DNA of 64,000 nt from Ophthalmolycus amberensis (taxonomy: Eukaryota > Chordata > Actinopteri > Perciformes > Zoarcidae). Position 1 is the stretch's first letter. The number at the start of each line of letters is the position of its first letter. The translations under genes and the position numbers were made by a program. Under the pieces are notes generated by a model. It saw only the letters and a program-made list of their open reading frames with translations. It was not told the origin of the DNA and did no database searches. Below, one piece after another: positions 24,971-36,237 of the stretch. Location of the stretch: the NCBI GenBank assembly GCA_024529925.1, contig JAFEUB010001412.1, forward strand, positions 1-64,000. The letters run 5' to 3'.

Positions 24971-27900
24971 CACACGCACACACACACACACACGCACGTT
25001 TATTTTGACTCCCACACACACTCTGTGCTGTTGTGCTGCCAGAAATACTCACTAATGCACCAGATATGTAATAGTCCTCGGCATAAAATAATCTGATACA
25101 AACACGCAGTTTGTTCCTGTTTGAGTACTGTTCACTAAAACCACAGCGCCCAGCTGCTTCAGAAATTCATTTCCATTTTGTAAAAAAAAGAAGAAGAAAG
25201 AAACGTATATTTGTGACCCGCTTTTAGAAATCTATGCCTTGAGCAGTAAACAATGGGCTTGGAGCTGAATGCCTCAGGTTCAGGAAATTGGATTGAACTG
25301 AGAAGAAGAATAGCGCATTGTTGGTTTTGGCTGTTTGATGGGATTTGCAGACAGTAACAAAAATCTAGAATAAAGCCGTATGTATCCTTTTAAGCAATAG
25401 TTTGAATTTCTGGGAAATGCAGCTATTCACTTTCTTGCTGAGAGTTAGATTAGATGATCAATATCACGTTCATATCCGTTCGGGAAATATAAGGCTGCTG
25501 CTGATGTCTTCTTCATCCAAATCATTATGACGTGTGACATTATGAAAGGTGCACGAGTTCTCCAAACTAACTTGCTTTCCAAAGTGACACGAGCGCTTTC
25601 CGATCTACGGCGTCTGTTGTCAGTGCCTTTTCAACAACTGTTACATATGTACGCTTGCAGAAATGATTCATATGAAAAGAATGATTCATACTAAAAGAAA
25701 ACAACGTTGACTTTGGGCTGAATAAAAGGTGTGTGACTTGGACACAATCAACATTGTTTCTTTTTTAAAATCATGACTACCACCGTTTCCTACTTTACTA
25801 AGATAACCTAAACCAAACCAAACCAAACCTTGATCATAACGGTGACGGATCAGAAAATAGTCACAAAACGTAACTCTGATCGAATATCTCTGTCGGCAGA
25901 ATGACATTGTTTGTCAATGCCTTTCAAAAACTGTTACAAATGATGCTTGAAAACATGATTCATAGACGTGACTGCTAGAAGAAAACAACGGTTGGTATAG
26001 AAACCAGAAACAAACAGTGGCTGCTTGCCTCAAAGTCACACGCTTTGTTGACGTGTCCGTCCACCTCGACCATGTGATGTTTTCCGGCTTCAAAGCAAAG
26101 TCACGCTACATCCGCTACATGTCAAATTTTTCATGGCTGCTAGAGGTTAATACCAAAACATTTTTAGTTTGATTGTTCAAAAAAACATTTTGAACAGATT
26201 TTACCTCGTAGCTGAACCTTGTTTTCTGGACTGTGAACCAGTACGGAGCTGACTGTGTCCAGATTGTCATAGTTGCTGCATCCAAGCGGCCCAGTTCTGG
26301 TTTCTGTCACCTGCAAGACATTTTTGAGAATGTGAATCTTTTGTATTGTGATTTGTTTTTTTTTGTCATTTCACTCCCCCCTTCTTCTTTGTTTATTCAG
26401 GTGTGGGGACAGTCATTAGTCACTTTTAAAAGGACCTGTAAGTATTGACTCATCTTACTTGTGTATTTCCAAATAAAGAAAGCCAAAAGAACATAAAATA
26501 TACCATCAAAGGCATTTCATGCCGAAAATGAATTTTGATTGCAATGAGTCACTGAAGTAATATTGAAAAGTTCTTCAATTAGAAAGCTATCTACGACGGA
26601 ATACTTTGCTCTGATCGGAGAGAAGATATCAACTTCCCTCTGACTGAAAATCTTTAGACTGATTCACTTTCCTCCCTATTTCTAACAGTAATTAATCTTG
26701 ATGTTGAACTTCGAAATTCCGACACGCTGAAACACAAAAACACATAACTTACTGCGTATTAGCATAAGTTTACGCTCAGGATGTGTCCTATTTCTGCCCG
26801 ATCCCTCAATACCGTGTGTAATTTTAATGAATGACCATCTTATCGCAGGTGCTGCTTTACATCCCTCATAAAATGTGGTTTTCATCTCCCTCTCTCGCTC
26901 TCTTTCTCTGGAAATGATCTTCAATCTGCCTGAACTCCACACACACTGCAAAGTGGCAAATGAATGGAAGCAAGCCTGGCTAGAAATTAATGGAATGATA
27001 TTTGTAATCCATCAAGCTGATGCATAACTGTAGGTACATGTTCTCAGTTTGGAGGGGGGGGCAGCTTGTCTTCATCAGTGGCTACTCACTTTAGCATCTA
27101 TGTTTGCCCCTCAGGCTGATTAATGCGCACACTCTAATGGCCACTTCAGATGATAAAATGGATGATTGGTGTTTTATAGTGCAGGACGCACCGCTGCTGC
27201 TGTTCTCTCCTCTTTAAAGCCTCATACCGGGGAGGCTGTGAGACCTTGTATTTTTTTTTACGTTGTTTTCCGCCTTAAAACAGTCAATTAGTCTGTAATG
27301 GGTGATTAGCACAAACACGTTTGACCATCTTACAAAAAAGGTTTTTAAAATTCCTTCATCAGAGTCTGATGCAAATCAGATCACCCCAGTTCCTTCGGCA
27401 CACATTTATGTGACGATAAACTTCACGCCAAAGAGCGAAAAAACAGGAGAGAGAGATTTGCTGCAGCCCTGCAGCTACAACAGGTGAATTTGCTGGTGTC
27501 GGGGTAAATAAGCATATGTTCTTAATCCTACCTGATTAAAAAAGATATGGAAGTAAATTCCCTAAGTGGGAATTAGAGTTTGTTGGTTTATCTGCAAAGT
27601 GTCATGACCTTATTAAACTGCTCTACACACATTTTGTGACTGAATCTCAGTTAGTGGTGGAAAGCTGCGAAGTACTGAACTTAAAATACAATTTTGAGGT
27701 ACTTGTACTTAACTTAAGTATTTTCGGTTTGGCTGCTTTATCTTTTTTCCTCTGTCTGAGAGAAATGTTGTATGTTAGTTTGATTACATTTATTTTGATA
27801 ATAATAATAAAAATGCATTTTATTTAGGAAGCGCTTTTCAAGAAACCCAATGATACTTTACCAAGGAGATGAAATAGATAGAAATATTTAAAAACATACA

Positions 27901-30900
27901 TCAGAGGAATGCACAATTAACCAATTTCAACACATAGTTACTTTTCATACAATCCACATGATCTGTTTGTAAAATATAAATCCTTCTTTCAGCTGAAACT
28001 ACCAACAAGAATAGAAACCACCTCAACCAATTACCATATCAATGCATCAACCATACAGATCCAATAATAACAATCAGACTAGAAAAGTGCACTCAGTAGA
28101 GTGCAGATCACTGCCAAGTCATTCTGCAACAACCGCCGCTGCACTGTGTGATTGAATGAATACAACGAGCGCTGTGAAGCGTCGTCAAACAGACTTCATT
28201 CAAACTCAAACTCAAAAACAAGCGACGGTGTAAAAGTAATGGGCCTGAAGTAATTGTATATTGCACTTTATACAGTCGCGCCATCATGAAAGGTAAACTC
28301 TCCAAGCTGCCTGGCCGTATAACAGCAGCTGAGTGGTAGCGATGTACAGCAGAGTGTGCATCGTTAGTTTCGTTAGCTGTTAGCCCCGGGCCAACCACAC
28401 CGTCCAAAACAATAACAGTGTGCAAACTGTTATGCCCCCCAACTGTGTCTCTGGGCGCGAGGCAGAAGCTGGGCGTCCTAGATGCACTCAGCTGTGCTAT
28501 CATTAGTGGCCACTACCGACCGACAGACAGGCATTCATTCGTGACACATAAAAAATATAACATTGTTAGAGGATCAGTCTGCATAATGCGTTCCTTTGAT
28601 GCTTGAAAGAGTAACTTAACGTCACACAGAGAAATTGTATTTAACTTCCCTCTCGTTGAAATTTTCGAGTCTGTTGTACCTGTAACCACACCCAGCAGTG
28701 ACGCCACTGAGTACCGACTCTCCCTGGAGTACACTTCTGCATCACTTCAGCAGGATAACAAGTCAAACCACCGAAGGTCAGCAAAAAACAAGGTTTTAGC
28801 AGGGAATGCTTTTTTTTGTAAGTACATTTTGTTGCAAAAATATGTAACATTTACTTACAGTCTGTAACATTTAAAGTTAATGTTAATATCATTGTACTTC
28901 AAATGTTTTGTGAATGTGTTTATTTATTGATCGACTGAGATAATCTTGCTCTCCTGACGACGGAATAATGCATTCAAACATATTTAGTAACAGAACCCAA
29001 AACCAAGCCGGTCCACCTCGATGCTTTATATCCTGCTGCTCCCATGTGTAAATGCCGGCGGCTAACAAACGCCAAGCCGGGGAAGCTACACAGCTGCCTG
29101 TAGGCAGCGACTGCATGCAGTGTTTCATCTACAAACATCATTTCCGAGTTTTGCTTGACTTCCACATACCCGGATGGCGGTGGATGCAATCTGTAGGTGG
29201 TGCAGCCTGCGGAGGGTGCTCTCTCTGTTGGTGAAGTAGGAGGCAGCCAGCTGGTGGAGGGCCTCCAGGGTCACCGTCCCCGTAGTGTTTGAGTTCCTGC
29301 TGGTGCCACGGCTGCCATCGGCACCCACAGGCGAAGACTCCTGGCTGAGTTTCCTTTTGTCCACAAATATTGTCAAAGACTCCTCCCCTGGTGATAGTCA
29401 GGCAGAGGGAAGGAGAGCTTCATTAGCTCTGACAGAGCAGCGCTAATCACCTTTCATTAGTGTCTTTTCAGAACCGATAGAAAAGCGCAGTAGTGATTAA
29501 GTGCTGTGGTGGAACTGATAGTTTGGATGATTGGTGGAAAAAGTACAGACAAGGTCTCTGCATCCGTTAAACTCCTCAGGAACAGAGAGCTTATCCAAGA
29601 TCATTAATCAACTTACCCTAATTGTTCTAATTATCTTAATTACAGTATTAAAAATGACGTTAGAAATACAACAGATCTCAGGTCTTCTCTGGGAGACAAG
29701 TACATTCAATATTTAGAAAAATCTCTAACAATTACAATTTTTACATGCGTATAATAAGAAGCCAGGAAAACCAAACTACCACAGCCGACTCGATACGTCT
29801 TTTCACACCAACAGTATTTTTGAAATGCAGGGACCAGATGTCTAAACGATACGTACGAACACACAAAAGACACACAGTCTTCAAGCGATAGCTATGTTAT
29901 AAGGTGGATGTGAAATACAAGGTGATAGTTGTTTCACTGATTGTATTATTGATGAATTTTGTCATTATTTTGATTTACATTTGAGTCATTATTTCACTGG
30001 TAATGATCTTTCAATTGTATCCTGAATTGTGCAGCTCTTTGTAAAGTCTGTTTCAATAAGAGCTCTATAAACAAATCATTGATGATCTATCTGACGTTTA
30101 ATAATGACGATGGAGGTGGTTTACAGGTCCATGTGTTGAATTAGGACGGCCACTACAAATAGCTATAGCTGTGCGTAATGACAGCTGCTGTTGGAGAACT
30201 TCACCGATGTGTCACAATTGGTGAGACTGCACGGCTTCTTTGCCATCCTTCTCATTGACAGGTCTAATGAGTGGTGGAGGCGGGCACTATCGATAGACAA
30301 ATAGATGTTTTAGGGCGTTTCCACATCCACTTATGGCCAACTGTGGGACTGGAAATGAGGCATATGTGCCCAATTCCACAACAATTGACATCTATAAAAA
30401 AGAATCGGGCTTTATAAATCAGATGAAAAGAATGCATGTGCACATTTGTGTGTCTTTGTGAGAACACAGTTTGAGCATGATGCATCTGGCCCCAGGACTC
30501 TTTGTGATAAATTATGTTGTTTTTGACATTTTTACTCAAACTGCCTCATCTACCGTGTTTCCATTGCAATAGTTGATTTCCCCACATTTCTCAATATATC
30601 TTTCAGCGTCTGTGCCCCAGAGAAATTCTATGAAATTGCTACATTCAGCTGTGAGTTATTACATTTCATTGCAGGTAAAATCAATAGCACGCTGTGTCCA
30701 CACTGACCTATATAGCAAACATTAATAAACCCAATTATTTTGTCTAAAGGGCTGGTTATCAGAGTTACCAAGGAAATGCAGCCAATGTCTCGGCTGTTAT
30801 TTAAAAGACTGTTGAGTGCAGTTTGAATGAGTAAAAGAGGACCCAGTGTGCACAGCGTGAACACCGGGAACACTTTAGCAAACCGAGGTAGGATTAAATC

Positions 30901-32557
30901 CTTTCGTAACTCTTATGGCATTTCCAGTCCATTTTGTCGATACAGGTATTAATCGTCCCTCGCCACACTTACAGAGCATCACTCCATATAAGGTGCGTTT
31001 GTTCTTGCGATGCTCTGTACTGTATTGAGGAGAAGGATGTAAAGTAAATGCATAGGTAAATAGTAATGCCCACTTCCAGACATTTTGTTGCAAAAAGCTG
31101 TCAATCAGCCAAAGATTTCTGGTTTTCCTTCAGATGGGATTTTTCTTTAATCAGCAATCAGCCTTAATTATCTTACTAATGATCCCAGTTTGACCACAAG
31201 AGTTCATATTTAAGTCACCAAAACTGCGTGCGTGGAAGAATCGTGGTCATGGTTAAAAGTAAACATCGTTGACTTTTGCACAGTGTTGTACAGTGATGTT
31301 TGTTTCAACATTGTTTTTGTCTTTTTGAAATCATGACCACCACTGTTTTCTATCCTACACCGAGTAGTTTTGGAGCATAAACCAAATCAAACCTTGATCA
31401 TAACAGCGACAAATCTGAAAATAGTCGCATGTAAAGCCATTCTGATCCAATGCCTCTACCGGCAGGAGGACATTGTTTATCAGTGTAAATCTGATAGGAA
31501 CAGCGGTCCGTCCGAGTTAAATATCAAACCTCCCAAAACATGAATTGACTGTTTTGCTTGCAGTAGAGTTTTACCATCTACAACATCAGCTACGTCGGTC
31601 AAAGTGTGACTGTCTTGTATCGGGAGCTGTTCCAGGGGAAACATTGCTGTGTTGTGTTGCGATCTGCTGAGTCCACTGTCAGTGGAGGCGATTGTATCTT
31701 TGTCTTTTTTAAGATGGATTTCTGCCTGAAAGATTTTTGAATTCTGGTATGAAAGGTTTAAACTATAAAGAATTGTTTTGTCTTCAATTCTGAGATACTG
31801 ACATCCAAGCCGTATGTTTCCTGTACGGATGTTTGGCCAGTTACTGTATTAATGGGAACAAGATGAAAGCGCACCGAACATCAAAATAATCTTAGTTTTC
31901 AAGGTTCGCCAGTAGCTGTTTCCAACTAAATTTGCATTTGGATAGCTCCGTCTTTTTCTCTTTTTTTACAGCAGAAACCTTTCAAACCCAACTTTCTATT
32001 GATAAAGTATAATTACTTATAGTAATTTATTAGAGAAAGAAAAGAAAAGCCAATTTCGTACAAATGATAGTCTTGAAGCTCCATTTAGAGAAACATCCTA
32101 TTTTGACAGCCAAACAAAAATATTGAATCTGCCTTCTCCAAATTATTTCTTGTACACTAAACCATAGCGATTAGATTTTTTTTGTGAGCCAAAAGACACT
32201 GATCCAGAAAAATTATGATATGCTTTGTTGTTTAGAAAGCAGCAGACGTTAAAATCGGTGCCCCGTGTGCTGAGAAAACAAAATCACATTTGAAGCTGTG
32301 TGAATCAGTCTTGCTTTGAAGCTCCGCGTACTCCACCGTACCTCCCAGGGTGGCAGAGAGGAGCAGGTGAGTGCCATATTTCTTGATTAGACTCTCTGTA
32401 ATCGTCTGGAGGGTTGGCCGCCTCCCCAGCTGGCGGATGGTGTGCGTGAAGTCGGGGTCGAGGGGCAGAGCCAGGCCACCACTGCCACCTAAACCATTCC
32501 TCTTCTCCACCGCCAGGCTGTTGACCTTCCATCGACCAAACTCCCTGGAGACACAAC

Positions 32558-32593
<36 letters not shown>

Positions 32594-35500
32594 TGCACAG
32601 AGATATTTGCTCACTTAGTTTAGGCCTTTAGTGGCGCCCCAGGCAGCTGTTTAACAAGCTGTGTAGGAAAAAAAAAGGCTTCGGTGAATGTGTGTTACAT
32701 ACTCTGAGAGACTACCGGTATATATAGTGCTGTACAGTACTGACCGCACACTCATGCACATACTTCATTATCACACGATGTGATGCATCCTCTTGGAAGC
32801 TCTGATAATATTCCTTTAATGTATCAGAAAACTACTTTTAACTTCCTGCTTGTATTCTTTTTTTGTGTTGGCTTTAGGTTAACATGGTTGTGGTTCATTA
32901 TTTATCCATTGTCACATTTCTTTCCCCTGGCAGTCACAGAGTTTATTGGGGCATTTTGAATGGAAAGCTATTTAACCCTATGATTGATACAGTGTAAAAG
33001 TGGATTGTTGATGTTTAGGCTTGACGTTTTTTCTATAACACTGCCTTCAGCCAAGTTTGTCTTCATACTACTACCACTCGGAGCAGAAGCTCGACACACA
33101 TTTATCCATCACTTTTACCTTTTCATTTGATAACTAGTTTTGACACACTCTTAATCGTAGCCATGGCTGTAGCTGCTGTTGAGAACACTGAGGTCATGTC
33201 CCTGCTACTTTGTCAGAAACGTTGGGGTTTTATAGCTACCTGGAAGGGGTTTTACATTATTCAGTTAAAAGCTTCTTTAGGCTCATAACAGTACTTTTCG
33301 ACCAGGATGCAGTATTCCACTATTTAATTTTCTGGCAACATAGAGAGGCTTTGAAAAAACAATGTTGGGAAATAAAACACTCATTTGATTTCTTGCAGAG
33401 AGTTACTTCTGTAGATTGATATCATCCAGACACTCATGTCCGTACGATAAATATGAAGCTACTGCTAGAAGCCGCTTAGCTTGTTAGCTTAGCATTTGCT
33501 TCTTTTGTTATGGATTAAAGAAACCACACACAACGTGTTACTTAATGAGCTTTAGAGGTGCTGGTTAAGTTAAGATTGAAGCTGAATATTTAGCACACCG
33601 ATACGATAATGGTATTCATTTGAACTAGAAAGCGAATGAGCGCATTTTCCAAAATGTCAAACTGTTTTTTTAAAGACCTGCTATATTCAAAAAAGACTAT
33701 TGGTGTCCAGTTGAAACTTCCTCAGGTTGGACGGAAACATGTCCTGTGCAGTCCGCCTGTCATAGCTAGAAGGTTATTTGGTAAATGGGAATGTCGTCTT
33801 TTTCAATGAGCTGAGCTGTTCCACAATATTTCCATGTTGGTTGGGAATCGTTATCTGTCACTGTTGTCTGAACACGCTTGTCACAGCTTTAAATAACAAC
33901 TGCACGGATAAAACAGAACTTATTGACATGCAGCGCTGCATTTCCCTCAGCAACAGAAAGACGCAACACCAAAATAAAGTCCCACATTATCAGCTGCCAT
34001 CATTTGTTATCGTGTGCCTTTTGGTCACAAGTCTCGATGAACGCTAGCTATTCACAAACCGTCTGGGAGATATGGCTGCTACTCTCTCTCTCTCTCTCCC
34101 TCTCTCTCTCCCTCCACAGCATCAGTTAATGTCTACCTCTCCCCACCGTAATGCCTGCTGCTCTGTGTACCTCCCTCTCCTTCTGGGAGGCAATCAAATC
34201 ACTGCCACAAGAATAATGATCGGCAGCGAAATAATTGGGGAACCGGGACAGTGTGGAGTGTGTCATTACAGCCAATCATCATAACGAGGGGACAGGCTGA
34301 GAGTCCGTCCCTGGTGGACAGATGGGCGTTGTGGTTCCAGCCCAGGCTTTAGCCTGAAGCTATTCCATCAGCATGCACATACGGGCAAACTGAGGGGTGT
34401 TTGCTGTGGGAACGTACTCAGCAATCTAAATGGATGCTTACTGTATGTACTGTAAGCAATCAATCGTGATGAAAGCAAGTCCCTGGAGGGAAAACGCTGT
34501 AAAAGAGGCAGTGAGGAGCAAATCAACAGCTTAAATGCTGCTGCATGATTGACAGCTGTTCTGGTTCAGTTATTACAGAGGTCAGCGGGGCAATATAGCA
34601 GTTTAGCCTCCAGGTTAAGAGCACATATAATAATACTGAACATCTGCAACTCTGTGGGGAATGGAAAATAAGTCTTACACATTTCTAAGAATAAATGCCT
34701 TTTGTGTTTCCACAATTTATTATTTTCATTATAGTCATTATAAGTCCAAAACACCTCGTTACTGGAGGTTTTTTTTTAAACAAAAGTTGGGCCTCGTTTT
34801 GGATTCCTCCTCTAAATCCTTAATCCCTAATCCTTAAAACAGCCCTTGGGTTAGAAATGTGAGCCGGCAGTTTAGGGGCTGCAGGATCGACCGCTTCAGG
34901 GTAAAAGACCCTCGAGCGGTGAGACGTCAGCCAGCAGATGGTGGGCTGCCTTTTGACGGTCCCGAGCTGTCTGCTCCTTTGTCAATCATTTTTACTAACG
35001 TTTTGGAAAAGAAGAAGTCTCAAGTCAGGGGACTATTGGGACATTTGTGCAGCAGGCCTATTGAAAAAAATGCAGCTGTCACTCAGCGATAAACACCACA
35101 GCCTAAAAGATTCCTGAGAGGAGATAACGGACCAGTTGATTCATGCATATGGTAGATGCGGACCATGAAGTGTCTTTTCAGAAAAAGAAACATTAAGGCA
35201 TTGAAAAGGCACCTAAATACAATGAAAACCGCACCAATAAACACAAGAGCAGACTTTACGAGGATGTCTTCTTCTCAGCAAGATAAAAGCCTCTAAATAT
35301 ATAAACCCTATTTTACAGACAAAATATCAACAGACTTTTGCCAAAATCATAACCACAAACATATGTAATTACGAATACAACTCATTCCAATCATTTCATT
35401 TGCATAATAACTGCATGTGAACACATTTATCAACATTTTTGGCCATCTAGTTCTAGCAAAGCAAGAGGTATATCGTTTTATGAACGCTTGTGAGGAATGT

Positions 35501-36237
35501 TAGACAAAGGCAGCAGCAGTGAAGCGCAGCACTGGGACACTGCAGGAAGTCACTGAAAGACTGTAAGTGTCCACACATAGTCAGGGGATTAACTCCTGCT
35601 GTAGTCAAATGTCAAACCCTGAAGCAAAAACCCAAGAAAGGAAAAATGACTAGTCTGGTGCCATTCAATGGCTGATTAGCTTTCAGTGTGAATACTTCAA
35701 GGCAGGAGCAAAGGGCACACTTTGCACCGCTACAGTAATTCTTCAGATTTGCTCATCAGCTTGCAACTAATTCGGTGCAGTTGTGGTGCAATCCAATGAG
35801 TGTGCATGGTTTCATTCCAAACACTCTCAGCAGCTGCTTTCTCTGATTAATTCCTCCCTGGCTCAGAGTGCTCATCAGTGAAATGATCCAGTGGAATGTG
35901 TGGTGAAAACCTGCAAACACTCACAGCCCAAAACCTGAACCATACAATAAACACATGCACCTTACAGAGCTCTCCATCAGTCTCACCTGTAGATCTTGTA
36001 TCTGGTGCTGAAGCCCTGTTGGTACCTCTCCGCAGCCTCCGTGAACTCCAGGGCCTGGTGGAAGGGCCCTTTATCCGACAGCAGCCAGCCCAGGGAGCCG
36101 CGGGTGCCGGCGTCTTGTCCGGCGGCAGACGCTGCACCACCGGCCCCGGAGGTCCAGCAACAGCAGAGCCAGAGGCCGAGAGCCGCCCTCACCCATAGCA
36201 GAGACAGCCGCTTATGACTGATTCTCTGACAGCTCAT
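19577..36237 (-). CDS. brinp2: BRINP family protein (brinp2/brinp3-like), whole spliced coding region, 7 exons
   Basis: The coding sequence joins complement 36237-35987, 32544-32342, 29387-29170, 26310-26205, 24082-23846, 22092-21870 and 20711-19577. The total is 2373 nt, or 790 residues plus TAG. Every junction is GT-AG and the phases agree (2,1,0,1,1,2). Visible parts are a hydrophobic signal segment (about residues 9-30), a MACPF domain with KKYGTH at 138-143 and LGG at 150-152, a Cys-rich segment (283-309), a second Cys cluster (428-492) and a C-terminal region ending KLCS. Known of the family: BRINPs are secretory-pathway neural proteins induced by BMP and retinoic acid, linked to cell-cycle restraint and neurodevelopment; the biochemical activity is unclear and no pore formation is established. 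Human BRINP2 and BRINP3 are of similar length (about 770-780). From memory, CPYNHPPCQGLIPC favours BRINP2, while KLFSLSKRC also suits BRINP3. Family certain; paralogue about 60-65%. Confidence 0.95.
20712..21869 (-). other. brinp intron between coding exons 6 and 7
   Basis: 1158 nt with donor GTAAGA and acceptor TTTCCTCAG. It contains a short CATA/CACA-rich tract at about 20965-21005. I see no dispersed repeat or further exon in it. The open frames here are short and not family-like. Confidence 0.85.
21870..22092 (-). CDS. brinp2: brinp coding exon 6: helical linker before C-terminal region
   Basis: Residues 339-412 plus two bases, found by reading the minus strand between AG and GT sites. 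The acceptor is CCTACCAG|AG and the translation runs EEFQSFVEKLPTHYAVNTS, VVEHMWRTDASVLQRYRQLE and then TVNKLFSLSKRCRKKP. An N-glycosylation sequon (NTS) is at 355-357. The LFSLSKRC stretch is a family landmark. The donor is ACGAG|GTAAGA. The final 12 residues (KKPKIILQRT region) are less like the human proteins I recall than the rest of the exon. Confidence 0.92.
22093..23845 (-). other. brinp intron between coding exons 5 and 6
   Basis: 1753 nt. It contains a fragment of the palindromic dispersed repeat at 23195-23445 and, just before it, a 70-bp block (23104-23175) that recurs at 40561-40654. The rest shows no recognisable feature. Confidence 0.85.
23195..23445. repeat. Copy of palindromic dispersed repeat (family A), truncated
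   Basis: AAAAGATTGATACCAC, then AATATGAAGCTACAG, AGACTGGAAACAGG and ACAGATTAAACAAACACG match the full copy at 56.2-56.7 kb in order. The outer end is missing on one side. Confidence 0.7.
23846..24082 (-). CDS. brinp2: brinp coding exon 5: cysteine-rich segment
   Basis: Residues 260-338 plus one base. It begins GLQVILPGYLQSRFIQAALNY and then has a dense Cys cluster (C283, C291, C296, C298, C300, C307, C309). The spacing CxCxC followed by CNCP is typical of the extracellular Cys-rich part of BRINPs. It continues with an acidic and basic helical stretch (ESNLMRIRDTWRL) and ends NQEFKES. The acceptor is TTCCACAG|GG and the donor TCCG|GTAAGT. Length 237 nt; both phases fit. Confidence 0.95.
24936..24998. 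repeat. (CA)n microsatellite, interrupted by CG units
   Basis: About 30 dinucleotide units of CA with several CACG interruptions, in a brinp intron. Confidence 0.95.
25385..25510. repeat. Terminal part of palindromic dispersed repeat (family A)
   Basis: AGCAATAGTTTGAATTTCTG then GGGAAATGCAGC, CACTTTCTTGCTGAGAGTTA and AGATGATCAATATCAC follow the order of the left end of the copy at 56.2 kb. The inner and right parts are lost or unrecognisable. Confidence 0.7.
25610..25995. repeat. Dispersed repeat with internal direct duplication (family B)
   Basis: The block near 25612-25712 (TTTTCAACAACTGTTACA ... AAAAGAAAACAACGTTG) recurs diverged at 25900-25995. Between them, 25695-25925 is homologous to 31255-31490. 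A short (AACCA)n-like run (CTAAACCAAACCAAACC) lies at about 25809-25828. Confidence 0.6.
26205..26310 (-). CDS. brinp2: brinp coding exon 4: short exon after the MACPF core
   Basis: A short exon of 106 nt, residues 225-259 plus one base, missed by simple ORF searches. It translates to VTETRTGPLGCSNYDNLD followed by TVSSVLVHSPENKVQLR, a block almost invariant in the BRINP family (TRTGPLGC and the Tyr-Asp-Asn-Leu-Asp run are the landmarks). The acceptor is CTTGCAG|GTG and the donor CGAG|GTAAAA. Phase 0 in and phase 1 out agree with the neighbouring exons, which is the main proof that the gene is intact here. Confidence 0.94.
26311..29169 (-). other. brinp intron between coding exons 3 and 4
   Basis: 2859 nt. 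It contains fish-type repeat pieces at 27645-27730 (GTACTTAAGTA-like motifs) and 27790-27860, and a GC-richer stretch at 28080-28510 that includes a 35-bp block shared with 62418-62452. A block at 27105-27240 with TAAT motifs is low in repeats and could be regulatory, but this is weak. Confidence 0.8.
29170..29387 (-). CDS. brinp2: brinp coding exon 3: second half of MACPF domain
   Basis: Residues 152-224. The acceptor ACCAG|GGGAGGAG completes the Gly codon from exon 2 and gives EESLTIFVDKRKL, matching the family. A Ser/Gly/Thr-rich variable segment (166-189) carries an N-glycosylation sequon, NTT, at 185. Then come TVTLEALHQLAASYF and STLRRLHHLQIASTAIR, both strongly conserved in BRINP2/3. 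The donor CGG|GTATGT leaves phase 0. The 218-nt length fits the phases on both sides exactly. Confidence 0.95.
29388..32341 (-). other. brinp intron between coding exons 2 and 3
   Basis: 2954 nt. The only clear dispersed repeat is 31255-31490, homologous to 25695-25925. The remainder is unique-looking AT-rich sequence without exon-like features. Confidence 0.8.
31255..31490. repeat. Second copy of dispersed repeat family B
   Basis: In the same order as 25695-25925: TCGTTGACTTTTG, AACATTGTTT, AAATCATGACCACCAC, CAAACCTTGATCATAACAG, AAAATAGTCGCA and GGCAGGAGGACATTGTTT. Both copies lie in brinp introns in the same orientation. Confidence 0.65.
32342..32544 (-). CDS. brinp2: brinp coding exon 2: MACPF signature exon
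   Basis: Residues 84-152 (first and last codons split). The exon contains EFGRWKVNSLAVEKR, then a Gly-rich insert (GLGGSGG), then RRPTLQTITESLIKKYGTH and LLLSATLGG. YGTH followed by a Gly pair is the MACPF signature. The acceptor is TCTCCAG|G. The donor is GGAG|GTACGG; reading through it would replace the conserved EESLT block with unrelated sequence. The length of 203 nt is not a multiple of three, so skipping would shift the frame. The acceptor lies only about 15 nt downstream of a long (TG)n tract. Confidence 0.95.
32560..32591 (-). repeat. (TG)n microsatellite in the acceptor region of brinp coding exon 2
   Basis: About 16 CA units on the plus strand, which is (TG)16 in the transcript. 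It is followed by TTGTTGTGTCTCCAG and then the exon. The acceptor therefore has a TG-repeat where a pyrimidine tract is normally found. Confidence 0.95.
33430..33665. repeat. Copy of palindromic dispersed repeat (family A)
   Basis: Contains AATATGAAGCTACTGC, GCTTAGCTTGTTAGCTTAGC, AACGTGTTACTTAATGAGC, TTTAGAGGTGCTGG and a terminal ATTTTCCAAAATGTCAAACT, in the family order. Confidence 0.7.
34081..34112. repeat. (CT)n microsatellite
   Basis: CT repeats interrupted by two CCC units, in a brinp intron. Confidence 0.9.
35987..36237 (-). CDS. brinp2: brinp coding exon 1: start codon, signal peptide, start of MACPF region
   Basis: Residues 1-83 plus two bases of codon 84. The ATG at 36237 has A at -3 and is followed by a basic stretch and then a hydrophobic run rich in L, W, A and C (about residues 11-29), a signal peptide. 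After it comes SLGWLLSDKGPFHQALEF, a block shared by BRINP2/3, and the exon closes with FSTRYKIY plus the first two bases of an Arg codon. The donor reads AG|GTGAGA. A strong acceptor (pyrimidine run then CAG) lies upstream at 36270-36271, so the exon probably begins in the 5' UTR at 36269. That fits BRINP genes having a non-coding first exon. Confidence 0.93.

Larger units (their letters stand above)
24083..26204 (-). other. brinp intron between coding exons 4 and 5
   Basis: 2122 nt. It holds a (CA)n tract (24936-24998), a fragment of the palindromic repeat (25385-25510) and a region of diverged direct repeats (25610-25995) that is partly shared with the intron around 31.3 kb. Confidence 0.85.
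32545..35986 (-). other. brinp intron between coding exons 1 and 2
   Basis: 3442 nt, the longest intron. It contains the (TG)n tract at its 3' end, a palindromic-repeat fragment (33430-33665) and a (CT)n tract at 34081-34112. No further coding exon is seen. Confidence 0.85.
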
